A stretch of 15,386 bases of DNA from an uncultured Clostridia bacterium (lineage in GTDB: Bacteria > Bacillota > Clostridia > Oscillospirales > Oscillospiraceae), in NCBI GenBank assembly GCA_938049125.1, contig CALICR010000081.1, positions 1 to 15,386 of the forward strand. Reading direction: 5' to 3'. The translations under genes were made by a program, and so were the position numbers. Position 1 is the stretch's first letter. Each line of letters opens with the position of its first letter. Positions 1 to 7,738 of this stretch are shown one piece after another. Below the pieces are notes generated by a model. It made no database searches, was not told the origin of the DNA, and saw only the letters and a program-made list of their open reading frames with translations.

Positions 1-11
1 GAAAACAGCAC

Positions 12-51
12 AAAGCCCCGCCCGGCAGGACCTTCTGCCGGGCGGGGCTTT
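12..51 (-). terminator. Intrinsic terminator of the AraC-family gene
   Basis: A perfect 17-bp inverted repeat (arms 12-28 and 35-51, loop GACCTT) starts 2 nt beyond the stop codon of the minus-strand regulator. Read on the minus strand it is followed by a T-rich tail (CTTTGTGCTGTTTT). It ends the regulator's transcript. Confidence 0.9.
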
Positions 52-53
52 GC

Positions 54-962
54 TTATGGGGTGCGGCTGAGCTCAAGCGTGTGGTAGCGCGCCGCAAATT
101 CCGAGGGGGTGCATCCCACCATCTGGCGGAAGCGTCGGGAGAAGTACTGGGCGGAGGCAAAGCCCGCGGCCTCGGCGATCTGGGAGACCGTGAGCTGCTG
201 CTCGGACAGCAGGGACTTGGCGGTCTGGATCCTGGTGTTCGTGATGAGCTCACTGAGGCTGTGCCCGGTGACGGACTTGCAGAGGATTGTGAGCCGGGAG
301 CGGCTGTAGTGAAAGGCCCGGGCGATGTGCGCTACGGACAGGTCCTCGGTGAGGTGGCTGCGGATGTAGGCACTGATGCGCTCGACCAGATAGCGCTCCG
401 CAGCGTGTTCGAAGCGCGAGGCCGTGATGACCCGGCCCTCCCGGCGAGTAAGCTCCCGCAGAATGCCGATCAGCACCTGCTCCAGGCAGCAGCAGATCAT
501 CTGCTCCGCGCCGAGGGGCGTATTCTGGTTTGGGACGAAGCGGGAAAGGCGGAGCTCGCCCTCGTTCAGCTCAAAGGAAGCCTGAAGCTCGTCGATGACC
601 TGCTGGAGACCCGTCTCCATGGCCGGGGCTGCGGGGAGGAGGACGTTCCAGAGCAGGGGGGCGCAGCTGGTGTCGCAGGTGAAGGCCAGATAGAGCGCTT
701 GGCTCTCAGAATCCAGGGATGCCGAGTCGTGGAGCGTCCCCGGAGGGATCAGCGTCAGCATCCCTTCCTCCAGCATGAGGTACTCCGTCTCCTTGAGCAC
801 CTGCATGGTGCCTCGGCGGCAGAAGATCAACTCCCAGGCGTCGCTGTGGATGTGGTGACTGTTGTCGGCGCGGACGCCGAAGACATAGTCTGCCGAGACC
901 AGCTCATTGACGGTGAGAATGCGCCGCAGCTTGTATTTCTGGTAGTCCTTCGGGAGAATCAT
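54..962 (-). CDS. AraC-family transcriptional regulator (cupin + double HTH)
   Basis: This 302-residue cytoplasmic DNA-binding regulator has the standard AraC layout. An N-terminal cupin-like sensor covers about residues 34-95 and contains HHIHSDAWELIF and the downstream PPGTLHD. A C-terminal AraC DNA-binding domain covers about 195-293, with two helix-turn-helix units (about 207-233 and 257-285) and the family signature around GFASAQYFSRRFRQ. The ATG at 962 is chosen because AGGAGG (968-973) lies 5 nt upstream. The reading frame is open to an ATG at 1022, but that ATG overlaps the -35 box of the gene's own promoter, so it would precede the transcript start. The gene is divergent from the two NagB-like genes, which suggests it controls them and senses a sugar or amino-sugar derivative. 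The ligand is unknown; the family call is firm. Confidence 0.92.
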   Translation of the reverse strand: MILPKDYQKYKLRRILTVNELVSADYVFGVRADNSHHIHSDAWELIFCRRGTMQVLKETEYLMLEEGMLTLIPPGTLHDSASLDSESQALYLAFTCDTSCAPLLWNVLLPAAPAMETGLQQVIDELQASFELNEGELRLSRFVPNQNTPLGAEQMICCCLEQVLIGILRELTRREGRVITASRFEHAAERYLVERISAYIRSHLTEDLSVAHIARAFHYSRSRLTILCKSVTGHSLSELITNTRIQTAKSLLSEQQLTVSQIAEAAGFASAQYFSRRFRQMVGCTPSEFAARYHTLELSRTP

Positions 963-993
963 AGGGGCCTCCTGGTCGAACAAGATCGCCTTT

Positions 994-1022
994 ATTATAG
1001 AGCTGGCTTGAAGAAATTGCAA
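994..1022 (-). promoter_or_regulatory. Promoter of the AraC-family gene
   Basis: On the minus strand TTGCAA (1017-1022) and TATAAT (994-999) are separated by exactly 17 bp. The -10 matches consensus fully and the -35 matches 4 of 6. The expected transcript start is near 987, which gives a short leader to the ATG at 962. Confidence 0.75.
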
Positions 1023-1054
1023 AAAGAAAAATAAAAAAAGTGAAAAAGTGCAAA
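1013..1054. promoter_or_regulatory. Candidate AraC-type operator: two direct TGCAAA half-sites
   Basis: TGCAAA occurs at 1018-1023 and again at 1049-1054 in similar flanks (AAATTGCAAA and AAAGTGCAAA). The spacing is 31 bp, about three helical turns, which is typical of tandem sites for AraC proteins. The first copy overlaps the -35 of the regulator gene. The second lies upstream of a weak -10-like TCTATT (1070-1075) facing the NagB-like genes. The binding role is inferred from position and spacing only. Confidence 0.35.
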
Positions 1055-1141
1055 TCAGAACGACAAATCTCTATTCCCGGAACGCCGAAAACGCGATAAG
1101 CTGGGAGCAGAAGAACCTAAGAGAAAACAAGGAGGGTCCCT

Positions 1142-2131
1142 ATGTCGTTTGTCAACAAATTTGAATTTGCCCCGGCACCCTGGCTGCCGGTCCGGGACCG
1201 CGCGGCGCTGGACCGTGTGGGACTGGAGGACTTTGCGGCGCACACCGGGCCGCAGCCGGAGAATCCGGATTTTTCCCTGTTCGTCGTGCCGGATGTGCAC
1301 AACTATTTTGCCATCGACCTCTTTGACCGCATCCGCCGGTCCGACGCGGAGGGGAAACGGCTGGTTGTTATCCTGCCCGCGCCGGAGAACGCGGTGTTTT
1401 ACAGCGTGACGGAGGCCATGAACAAGTACAAGATCTCCTGCCGCAACGTCCATGTGTTCTTCCTCTATGAGTATGCCAACGAGGCGGGCGACGTCGCGCC
1501 CTGGCAGAGCCCCTACAGCCGGAGCGGCCACTTCATGCGCTATTTCTATCAGCGGCTGGAGGAGCATCTCCGGATGCCGATGGAGCAGATCCACTTCTTT
1601 ACGAAGGAAAATACTGCCGCTTATTCGGCGGAGCTGGCGGCCCTGGGCGGCGCGGACGTGGCCTACACGGCCCTGAGCTGGTCCGGCGGCATCGGCGCCA
1701 TCGATGCGGAGGGCTTCCCGGCGGCGACGGTGGAGGAGCTGCTGGGCATGGGCTCCCGGCTCGTGACGCCCATGCCGGAGCTGATCGCCCACGACAGCCT
1801 GCGCGGCATGTTCGGCTGCTCCGGCGACATCGGCAACGTCCCGCCCTGCGCGGCGACCGTCGGCCCCAGAGACCTCGCGGCGGCCAGGGAGATCGTTGAC
1901 CTTGAATATTTAACGGCCTGCGGCGGCAACCCGGGGCAGCAGAAGTTCGTGGCGAAGCTCGCCCTGTTCGGTCCGGCGGCGCCGGAGAACCCCGGCGCAC
2001 TGCTGCGGATGCAGAAGGGCGCGATGTACGTGTCCGAGGATGTGGCCCGGCCCCCGGTCTATGCGCCGGATGAGGACTGGCTGGACGGCGCGCTGGCGGA
2101 GATCCAGGCGCGGGAAGCGATGGAGGTGTGA
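1142..2131 (+). CDS. NagB-like protein, degenerate paralog (catalytic residues replaced)
   Basis: This 329-residue soluble protein belongs to the glucosamine-6-phosphate isomerase / 6-phosphogluconolactonase fold. It aligns along its length with the next gene: for example DVAPW...GHF...QIHFFTKEN against NVAPI...GHF...QIHYYTNEN, and a C-terminal KGAMYVSED against KGTIYVSED. At the catalytic positions of E. coli NagB it has Tyr109 for Asp72, Ser181 for Asp141 and Gly183 for His143; only an acidic residue at the Glu148 position (Asp188) remains. The glycine-rich phosphate loop of NagB is also not recognisable. It may be a regulatory or structural partner of its neighbour, or act on another substrate. 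The start follows AAGGAGG (1129-1135) by 6 nt. The next gene starts 3 nt after its stop, so the two are probably coupled. The family call is good; the function is unknown. Confidence 0.75.
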   Translation: MSFVNKFEFAPAPWLPVRDRAALDRVGLEDFAAHTGPQPENPDFSLFVVPDVHNYFAIDLFDRIRRSDAEGKRLVVILPAPENAVFYSVTEAMNKYKISCRNVHVFFLYEYANEAGDVAPWQSPYSRSGHFMRYFYQRLEEHLRMPMEQIHFFTKENTAAYSAELAALGGADVAYTALSWSGGIGAIDAEGFPAATVEELLGMGSRLVTPMPELIAHDSLRGMFGCSGDIGNVPPCAATVGPRDLAAAREIVDLEYLTACGGNPGQQKFVAKLALFGPAAPENPGALLRMQKGAMYVSEDVARPPVYAPDEDWLDGALAEIQAREAMEV

Positions 2132-2134
2132 GGA

Positions 2135-3070
2135 ATGAATCGGAATCTGTTTGACTTCGACCCGCCGAAGTGGCTGCCGGTACAGGACAAGGCGGTGCTC
2201 GAAGCCTGCCGGAATATCCGCCGGGAGGAGATGGAGATCACCAATGAGAACGGCTACCGCATCCGCGTGGTGCCGCATCCCTCCAGTGCCGTGGCCGTCG
2301 AGCTGTACAACTGGATCCTCCGGTCGGACCTGGAGGACAAGAAGACGGTCATCGTTTTCCCGAACTCCTGGAAGAGCATCTACTCCACCGTGGCGCAGAT
2401 GTGCAACAAGAACCGTGTGTCCGCCCGGAACATCCACGCCTTCTGCATGGACGAGTGGGCGGACGAGGACGGAAACGTCGCTCCCATCACCTACGGCCCG
2501 TCTCTGGGCGGACACTTCCTGCGGGAGTTCTACCTGCAATTTGATGAGGCGCTGCGCCCAAAGCTGAGCCAGATACACTACTACACCAATGAGAACATCG
2601 GCTGCTACTCGGACCTCATCGACGAGACAGGCGACGGCGGTGCGGACCTCATCATCTCAGCCACGGGCTGGGTGGGCCACACGGCCTTCATCGACCCGAA
2701 CACGAAGAAGTTCAAGGCGGAGACGCTGGAGGAGTTCCTGACGCTTGGTGCGGGCTTTGTGGACAATCACCGGCTGACCATCATCCAGAACTCCACGGGC
2801 TATGGCTCCGGCGACCTCTACCATACGCCCTGCTGCTCCGTGTCCATCGGCCCGCGGGACGTCATGCACGCGCGGGATCACCTGGAGCGCCACGACCTCG
2901 GCTACTGCGGCGGCTACAGCTCCTGGGAGCGCATGATCTCCCGGCTCCAGCTCTACGGACCGGTCTGCAAGGAGGTCCCGGCCTCCATCTATCGGCTCAG
3001 CAAGGGCACCATCTATGTCAGCGAGGACATGGCCGCGCCCATCGCGCCTATGGATCTGATTGCGTTCTGA
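2135..3070 (+). CDS. NagB-like sugar-phosphate isomerase/deaminase family protein
   Basis: This 311-residue protein of the glucosamine-6-phosphate deaminase/isomerase superfamily is probably cytosolic. Asp106 in CMDEWAD matches the catalytic Asp72 of NagB (NMDEY). His182 in GWVGHTAFIDP matches His143, and Asp187 sits at the Glu148 position. Asp141 is replaced by Val180, and the usual glycine-rich phosphate-binding loop near residue 75 is replaced by VFPNSWKS. It is therefore a divergent subfamily and may not use glucosamine-6-phosphate. GGAGGTG (2122-2128), inside the end of the previous gene, serves as the ribosome binding site. The tandem pair, facing an AraC regulator, points to an inducible step in sugar or amino-sugar use. 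A terminator follows 11 nt after the stop. Substrate assignment would be a guess. Confidence 0.8.
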   Translation: MNRNLFDFDPPKWLPVQDKAVLEACRNIRREEMEITNENGYRIRVVPHPSSAVAVELYNWILRSDLEDKKTVIVFPNSWKSIYSTVAQMCNKNRVSARNIHAFCMDEWADEDGNVAPITYGPSLGGHFLREFYLQFDEALRPKLSQIHYYTNENIGCYSDLIDETGDGGADLIISATGWVGHTAFIDPNTKKFKAETLEEFLTLGAGFVDNHRLTIIQNSTGYGSGDLYHTPCCSVSIGPRDVMHARDHLERHDLGYCGGYSSWERMISRLQLYGPVCKEVPASIYRLSKGTIYVSEDMAAPIAPMDLIAF

Positions 3071-3081
3071 ATATCCGGCAG

Positions 3082-3123
3082 AGCCGGGGCTTCCCGTATG
3101 GGAGGCCCCGGCTTTTGTCTTGT
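3082..3123 (+). terminator. Intrinsic terminator after the NagB-like pair
   Basis: Fourteen-base arms (3082-3095 and 3100-3113) pair with one G-U wobble around the loop GTAT. They are followed by TTTTGTCTTGT. It separates the NagB-like operon from the ABC transporter. Confidence 0.88.
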
Positions 3124-3179
3124 CCGGCAGGGCGGAGAAAAAGTATCCCCTGGGGAGGCTTCCGTCGGGGAGTGGGGTA

Positions 3180-3188
3180 TGCTATTAT
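3180..3188 (+). promoter_or_regulatory. Extended -10 promoter of the FecCD importer operon
   Basis: TGCTATTAT (3180-3188) is a TGn-extended -10 element; no good -35 is visible. A perfect 11-bp palindrome TCCCCTGGGGA (3146-3156) lies about 27 bp upstream and could bind a regulator, but it matches no Fur or iron-box consensus I know. No cobalamin riboswitch features are visible in the short leader. Confidence 0.5.
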
Positions 3189-3225
3189 ACGGGCGAACAA
3201 AGCCGGGAGGACCGGGGAGAGGGAT

Positions 3226-4305
3226 ATGCACATGGCAGAGAAGAAACAAAAAAAGCGGGGTAGGATGGCGCGGATCATCCTGATCCTGATCACGGCGGCG
3301 GCGGTGACGCTGCTGCTGGCCACGGGCCTCGGGCCCGTCTCCGTGGCCCCGGGGACCACGGCAAAAATTCTCCTCAGCCGGGTGCCGGGCCTCGGACGGC
3401 TCATCCCGAAGACCTGGGAGCAGCTGGAGGAGAACATCGTGCTGGGCCTGCGGCTGCCGCGGGTCTGCCTCGGCATGGTGGTGGGGGCCTCGCTGGCGGT
3501 CTGCGGCGTCACCATGCAGGCGCTGGTGCGCAACAACCTGGCGGACCCCTTCATCCTCGGCGTGTCCTCCGGCGCGGCGGCCTTTGCCACGCTGGGGATG
3601 CTCTTCGGTGTCTTCTCCTTCCTGGGGACCTACGCGCTGTCCATCAGCGCCTTCCTCGGCGCGGCGGTGACCATCGTCGCCGTCTACCCCATCTCTCGCG
3701 TGCGGGGACGCATCAACATCACGCAGCTCCTGCTTTCCGGCGTCGCCATCTCCATGGTCATGGACGGCATCACCCAGATCATCAAGCTGGGCGCACCCAA
3801 CGCCCTGGGGCTGCACAATGCGGAATTCTGGATGTCCGGCAGCCTGGCCGGGGCCAAATGGGCTTATCTTGGGCTGCCCCTTGCGGTGCTCGTGTTGTGC
3901 ATGACGTTCCTGATGATCCACTACCGGGGGCTGAACCTGCTGCTGCTGGGCGACGACAGCGCCGGCGCGCTAGGCGTCAACGTCCGGCTGCTGCAAAAGG
4001 AGCTGATTCTGGTGGCCTCGCTGATGGCGGGCGTCACCATCGCCGTCAGCGGCTCCATCGGCTTCGTGGGCCTGATGGTGCCCCACTTCACGCGGCTGCT
4101 GGTGGGCGGCGACCACCGGAAGGTCCTGCCCATCTCGGCGCTGCTCGGCGGCATCCTGGTGGTCTGGGTCGATGTGGCGGCGCGGCTTATCATCGCGCCG
4201 GAGGAGCTGCCCGTCGGCGTACTGACGGCGGTCATCGGTGGGCCCATCTTCATCTGGATGCTGAAAAAGCGCCGCAGCGGCGCGAAGGGAGGGCGTGCGG
4301 AATGA
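3226..4305 (+). CDS. FecCD-family ABC transporter permease
   Basis: This 359-residue integral membrane protein is the permease of an importer for iron-siderophore, heme or cobalamin-type ligands. It has a positively charged N-terminus (KKQKKRGR) and then multiple hydrophobic segments typical of the roughly ten-helix BtuC/FecCD fold. Family signatures are RLPRVCLGMVVGASLAVCG (about 77-95) with QALVRNNLADPFILG after it, and GSIGFVGLMVPHFTR (about 276-290). The start at 3226 (or the in-frame ATG at 3232) is preferred over an open-frame ATG at 3115. The upstream one lies before the only visible promoter and adds 37 residues that do not look like this family. The stop overlaps the ATPase start as ATGA, showing translational coupling. 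The ligand cannot be read from the sequence. Confidence 0.93.
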   Translation: MHMAEKKQKKRGRMARIILILITAAAVTLLLATGLGPVSVAPGTTAKILLSRVPGLGRLIPKTWEQLEENIVLGLRLPRVCLGMVVGASLAVCGVTMQALVRNNLADPFILGVSSGAAAFATLGMLFGVFSFLGTYALSISAFLGAAVTIVAVYPISRVRGRINITQLLLSGVAISMVMDGITQIIKLGAPNALGLHNAEFWMSGSLAGAKWAYLGLPLAVLVLCMTFLMIHYRGLNLLLLGDDSAGALGVNVRLLQKELILVASLMAGVTIAVSGSIGFVGLMVPHFTRLLVGGDHRKVLPISALLGGILVVWVDVAARLIIAPEELPVGVLTAVIGGPIFIWMLKKRRSGAKGGRAE

Positions 4306-5072
4306 GACTGGAACTTCAGGACCTCTGCTACTCCTACGGCGGCGGGCTGGCGGCGGACCATGTGTCGCTCCAGGTGGAGCGAGGCGAGTTCGTTGGCCTC
4401 ATCGGCCCCAACGGCAGCGGCAAGTCCACGGTGCTGAAAAACGTCTACCGCGCCCTGCGGCCCGACAGCGGCCGCATCCTGTTGGACGGCGAGGACCTGC
4501 TGAAGATGCCCTTCCGGGAGTCGGCGCGGCGCATGGCCGTGGTGGGCCAGGAGAACGAGGTGCCCTTCGACTTCACGGTGGAGGAGATCGTGGCCATGGG
4601 CCGCAGCCCCTACAAGAAGCTCTTCGACCCGGACAACGACCACGACCGCGAGATGGTCCACCACGCGCTGGAGCACCTGGGCATGGCCCACATGGCGAAG
4701 CGCGAATACCTGAACCTCTCCGGCGGCGAGAAGCAGCGGGTGCTCATCGCCCGGGCCATCGCCCAGGAGAATGACTTCTTTGTGCTGGACGAGCCGACGA
4801 ACCACCTGGACATCAGCTATCAGATGCAGATCTTCGATTTCATCAAGCGGCTGAACGTGACGGTGCTCTCGGCGGTCCACGACCTCAACATGGCGGCACT
4901 CTACTGCGACCGCATCTATGTGCTGGAGCATGGAAAAGTTGTGCTCCAGGGCACGCCGGAGGAGGTGCTGACGCCGGAGAACCTCTTCCGCGTCTACGGC
5001 GTCCGCAGCACGGTGGTCATCCACCCCCTGACAGGGCGGCCTGCCATCACCTATCTCCCGTCGGAAGTTTAA
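4302..5072 (+). CDS. ABC transporter ATP-binding protein (FecE/BtuD-like)
   Basis: This 256-residue nucleotide-binding subunit sits on the cytoplasmic face of the importer. It has Walker A GPNGSGKS (35-42), the Q-loop Gln83, the signature LSGGEKQR (139-146), Walker B FFVLDEPTNHLD (159-170) with catalytic Glu164, and the switch His193. The helical part contains VAMGRSPYKKLF, characteristic of FecE/FhuC/BtuD-type ATPases. The ATG overlaps the permease stop by 3 of 4 bases (ATGA), with AGGGAGGG about 8 nt upstream. The frame is open far upstream, but those codons overlap the permease gene and are not family sequence. Its order, permease - ATPase - binding protein, indicates a single operon. Confidence 0.95.
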   Translation: MRLELQDLCYSYGGGLAADHVSLQVERGEFVGLIGPNGSGKSTVLKNVYRALRPDSGRILLDGEDLLKMPFRESARRMAVVGQENEVPFDFTVEEIVAMGRSPYKKLFDPDNDHDREMVHHALEHLGMAHMAKREYLNLSGGEKQRVLIARAIAQENDFFVLDEPTNHLDISYQMQIFDFIKRLNVTVLSAVHDLNMAALYCDRIYVLEHGKVVLQGTPEEVLTPENLFRVYGVRSTVVIHPLTGRPAITYLPSEV

Positions 5073-5101
5073 AAATGAAATAAAAATATGGAGGAACCAA
5101 C

Positions 5102-6076
5102 ATGAAAAAGACCCTTGCGATTCTTTTGGCTGCGGCGCTGCTGCTGGCGGCGCTCAGCGGCTGCGCCGCACAGGAGGAGCCTGCCGCGCCCGCCCAGGAG
5201 ACGGCGTCCGCTGAGGGCTACCCCGTCACTGTCGAGAATTACGGCCGCACCGTCACCGTGGACAAGCGGCCGGAGAAGGTCCTCACCCTCGGCCCCAACT
5301 GCACGGAGCTGTTCGCAGCCCTGGGCCTCAGCGACCTGGTGGTGGGCCGGTCCCTGGTGAACCACAGCCGCGGCCCGCTGCCGGAATATGAGGCGGCGGT
5401 CAATGCCATCCCGGAGCTGAACCATGCCTCGGCCACCCGGGAGGCGGTGCTCAGCAGCGGCGCGGACTTCATCTACGCCCTCGACTGGGAGATCGGCGAG
5501 GAGGGCTGCAACATCGAGGAGGCGGAGCAGTACGGCATGACGGTCTACGTCAACTCCGCCACGACGCTGGAGCAGCAGTATCAGGAAATTCTGGACCTTG
5601 GCCTGATCTTCGGCGTGGAGGATAAGGCCGAGGCCTTCGTCGAGGACCAGAAGAGCCGCATCGCGGCGGTGCAGGAGAAGGTGAAGGACCGGGAGCCGCT
5701 CAAGGTGCTGGTCTACGACAGCGGCAATGACGGCGTGTTTACCTGCTCCGGCTCGAACTTCGAGTCCCTGCTCATCGGCCTCGCGGGCGGCGAGAACCTC
5801 TTTGATGACCTGAGCGAAAAGCAGTGGGTCACAGTCAGCTACGAGGAGGTCCTGGCTCGGGAGCCGGACATCATCCTCATCCATGACTACGACTCCCCCT
5901 CCGTGGAGGAGAAGATCGCTGAGATCAAGGCGAACCCCACGCTGAGTCAGCTTGACTGCGTGCAGAACGAACGCTTTGCCACCATTACCCTGGAGAGCGT
6001 ACTGCCCGGCGACCGGATGGCTTACGCCGTGGAGTCCCTGGCGGAGGTGTTTTACCCCGAGGTGTTCGGGAACTGA
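5102..6076 (+). CDS. Iron-complex-type ABC transporter substrate-binding lipoprotein
   Basis: This 324-residue extracytoplasmic solute-binding protein has a lipoprotein signal: a KK n-region, a hydrophobic stretch and a lipobox LSGC with the lipidated Cys21. A short Ala/Glu/Pro-rich linker (about 22-38) follows. The mature part is a FecB/BtuF-like bilobal domain beginning with YPVTVENYGRTVTVDKRP, then VLTLGPNCTELFAALG, and ending with the usual MAYAVESLAEVFYPEVF. This class binds ferric siderophores, heme or corrinoids; nothing in the sequence picks one. GGAGG (5090-5094) lies 7 nt before the ATG. It starts 29 nt after the ATPase stop, with no terminator between, and its own terminator follows at once, so it is the last gene of the importer operon. 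Confidence 0.92.
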   Translation: MKKTLAILLAAALLLAALSGCAAQEEPAAPAQETASAEGYPVTVENYGRTVTVDKRPEKVLTLGPNCTELFAALGLSDLVVGRSLVNHSRGPLPEYEAAVNAIPELNHASATREAVLSSGADFIYALDWEIGEEGCNIEEAEQYGMTVYVNSATTLEQQYQEILDLGLIFGVEDKAEAFVEDQKSRIAAVQEKVKDREPLKVLVYDSGNDGVFTCSGSNFESLLIGLAGGENLFDDLSEKQWVTVSYEEVLAREPDIILIHDYDSPSVEEKIAEIKANPTLSQLDCVQNERFATITLESVLPGDRMAYAVESLAEVFYPEVFGN

Positions 6077-6085
6077 ACAGACATC

Positions 6086-6124
6086 GACCGGCGCGGCAGA
6101 ATTTGGCCGCGCCGGTCTTGTTTC
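6086..6124 (+). terminator. Intrinsic terminator of the importer operon
   Basis: Perfect 12-bp arms (6086-6097 and 6106-6117) flank the 8-nt loop AGAATTTG. They are followed by TTGTTTC. The hairpin starts 9 nt after the stop of the binding-protein gene. Confidence 0.88.
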
Positions 6125-6146
6125 GCCGAAATTCCGGAACTCCCGC

Positions 6147-6175
6147 TTGCGGAGGCCGCGGCGCGGCCCTATAAT
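6147..6175 (+). promoter_or_regulatory. Promoter of the ceramidase-like gene
   Basis: TTGCGG (6147-6152) and a perfect TATAAT (6170-6175) are separated by 17 bp. The predicted transcript start near 6182 gives a leader of about 40 nt, so this gene has its own transcript. Confidence 0.78.
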
Positions 6176-6222
6176 CAAAAGGAACGCGCCGGACCGCCGG
6201 CGGCAGAAAGGACGGAACTACG

Positions 6223-7683
6223 ATGAACGAACGCATCCAAATCGGCTGGGCGCAGACCGACATCACGCCGGACCGCCCGGTCTATGTGATTGGCCAGCTC
6301 TATTCCCGCATCTCCTCCTATGTCCACGATCCGCTGACGGCCACCTGCCTGGTGCTGGACGGCGGCGCGGAGCAGATGATCCTCGTTTCCTGCGACATGG
6401 CCAGCGTGCCGACGGCGCAGATCCCGGAGATCCTCCGGCGGCTCTCGGCCCCGGGACTGGACCGGGAGCGGGTGGTCTTCAGCGCCATCCACACCCACAA
6501 TTCCTCCATGTACGGGCGAAATACCACCCTGGAGGTCTACTTCAAGAGCGTGCTGGGCGACCTCTGCCCGGAGCCGGAGGAGCCGGAGAACATCCTCAAG
6601 GATGAGGAGCTGTCCGAGTTCTTCATTGAAAAGATGGTGGAGCTCATTGAGGATGCCTGGGACAACCGGAGCTTCGGCGGCATCTCGCTGGCCCACGACT
6701 ATGCGGCGGTAGCCTTCAACCGGCGGCCCCAATTCCTGGTGGACGGAAAGCGGGAGTCGAAGATGTACGGCGCCTGCTCCGCGCCGAACTACCTGGGGCC
6801 CGAGGGCGCATCGGACCACGCCGCGGATATGCTCTATACCTGGGACGAGGCCGGGAATCTGACGGGCGCGCTCGTCTGCATCCCCTGCCCCAGCCAGGTC
6901 TATGAGCTGCACGACTTTCTTTCAGCGGACTACTGGGGCGAGGCCCGGAACTGCATCCGGGAGGCCCTGGGCGACATCTATGTGCTGCCTCTCTGTGGCG
7001 CCGCCGGCGACCAGAACCCGCTGGACCTCGTGGAGCTCTCCAAGGACAACGAGGAGGCGCTGAAGGTCTGGAACGCCCAGGAGAAGGCCGTGTTCCGCAA
7101 CTTCGATATGCTCCAGGCCTGCCAGGACATCGGCGAGCGCATCTCCGAGGCGGTGGTCCGCGGCTATCGCCGCGCCCGGAACCGCATCGAGCGCCGTCCC
7201 GTCTTCCGGACGAACGTCTTCGAGATGGATGTGCCGCTCCGCACCGTGGACAAGGCCGACGTGGATGCGGCCCAGGCACGCATCGACGCCGTCATGGCCC
7301 GCTATGCCCCGGGAGAGAAGATGGACGAGGGCGCGATGATCCGCTGCTTTGAGGACATCGGCTACCTGAACCGCTGGAAGCTCCAGCAGGAGACGACGCG
7401 CTTCCGCTTCCCGGTGTTCGTGTTCCGGCTGGGCGGCGCGGTGTTCGCCACGAACCCCTTTGAGCTTTACGTGGATTTCAGCTTCCGCATGAAGGCCCGC
7501 TGCAGGGCGCGGCAGGCGTTTATCGTGCAGCTGTCCTCCAACGCCAAGGGCGGCTACCTGCCGACCCAGGCCGCCGTGGACGGCGGCAGCTACGGCTCCA
7601 AGCCCGTCAGTACCATGGTCGGCCCCGACGGCGGCGACGAGCTGGTGGAAAAGACCCTGGCCGCCATGGACGCCCTGTTCTGA
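6223..7683 (+). CDS. Neutral/alkaline ceramidase-like family protein (cytosolic)
   Basis: This 486-residue protein resembles the N-terminal metalloenzyme domain of the neutral/alkaline (non-lysosomal) ceramidase family. Visible family marks are the opening GWAQTDITP, the His motif SAIHTHNS (His90/His92), a CPSQVYELHDFLSADYWGE segment (His230), LCGAAGDQNP, a late NPFELY (Glu414) and GGYLPTQAAVDGGSY (Tyr445). In Pseudomonas neutral ceramidase the zinc ligands are two His, one Glu and one Tyr in this order, so a metal site is likely kept. There is no signal peptide and no C-terminal immunoglobulin-like domain, unlike secreted ceramidases. Its natural substrate, lipid or otherwise, is therefore open. 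AGAAAGGA (6205-6212) lies about 10 nt before the ATG. It is probably monocistronic. Confidence 0.8.
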   Translation: MNERIQIGWAQTDITPDRPVYVIGQLYSRISSYVHDPLTATCLVLDGGAEQMILVSCDMASVPTAQIPEILRRLSAPGLDRERVVFSAIHTHNSSMYGRNTTLEVYFKSVLGDLCPEPEEPENILKDEELSEFFIEKMVELIEDAWDNRSFGGISLAHDYAAVAFNRRPQFLVDGKRESKMYGACSAPNYLGPEGASDHAADMLYTWDEAGNLTGALVCIPCPSQVYELHDFLSADYWGEARNCIREALGDIYVLPLCGAAGDQNPLDLVELSKDNEEALKVWNAQEKAVFRNFDMLQACQDIGERISEAVVRGYRRARNRIERRPVFRTNVFEMDVPLRTVDKADVDAAQARIDAVMARYAPGEKMDEGAMIRCFEDIGYLNRWKLQQETTRFRFPVFVFRLGGAVFATNPFELYVDFSFRMKARCRARQAFIVQLSSNAKGGYLPTQAAVDGGSYGSKPVSTMVGPDGGDELVEKTLAAMDALF

Positions 7684-7700
7684 GAAGTTGACAGAAAAAC

Positions 7701-7727
7701 AGCCCGGACAGCTTTGCTGTCCGGGCT
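7701..7727. terminator. Bidirectional terminator between convergent genes
   Basis: Perfect 12-bp arms (7701-7712 and 7716-7727) enclose TTT. On the plus strand TTTCTG follows the stem; on the minus strand TGTTTTTCTG does. It lies between the stops of the ceramidase-like gene (7683) and the methyltransferase gene (7739), and probably serves both. Confidence 0.88.
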
Positions 7728-7738
7728 TTCTGCGGCGC

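Noticed and set aside
963..1022. Twenty-codon N-terminal extension of the AraC-family protein
   Set aside because: The upstream ATG overlaps the -35 box, while the ATG at 962 has AGGAGG at ideal spacing.
81..1034. A plus-strand open frame across the AraC-family gene
   Set aside because: It is antisense to a clear AraC protein, has no ribosome binding site, and would cross the divergent promoter.
3124..3225. A possible riboswitch (cobalamin or other) before the FecCD permease
   Set aside because: The transcribed leader is only about 30 nt, and no conserved riboswitch boxes or alternative hairpins are visible.
3921..6178. Long minus-strand open frames opposite the ABC transporter genes
   Set aside because: The plus strand carries all ABC motifs in order. 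The minus products are His/Val/Leu-rich shadows without domains.
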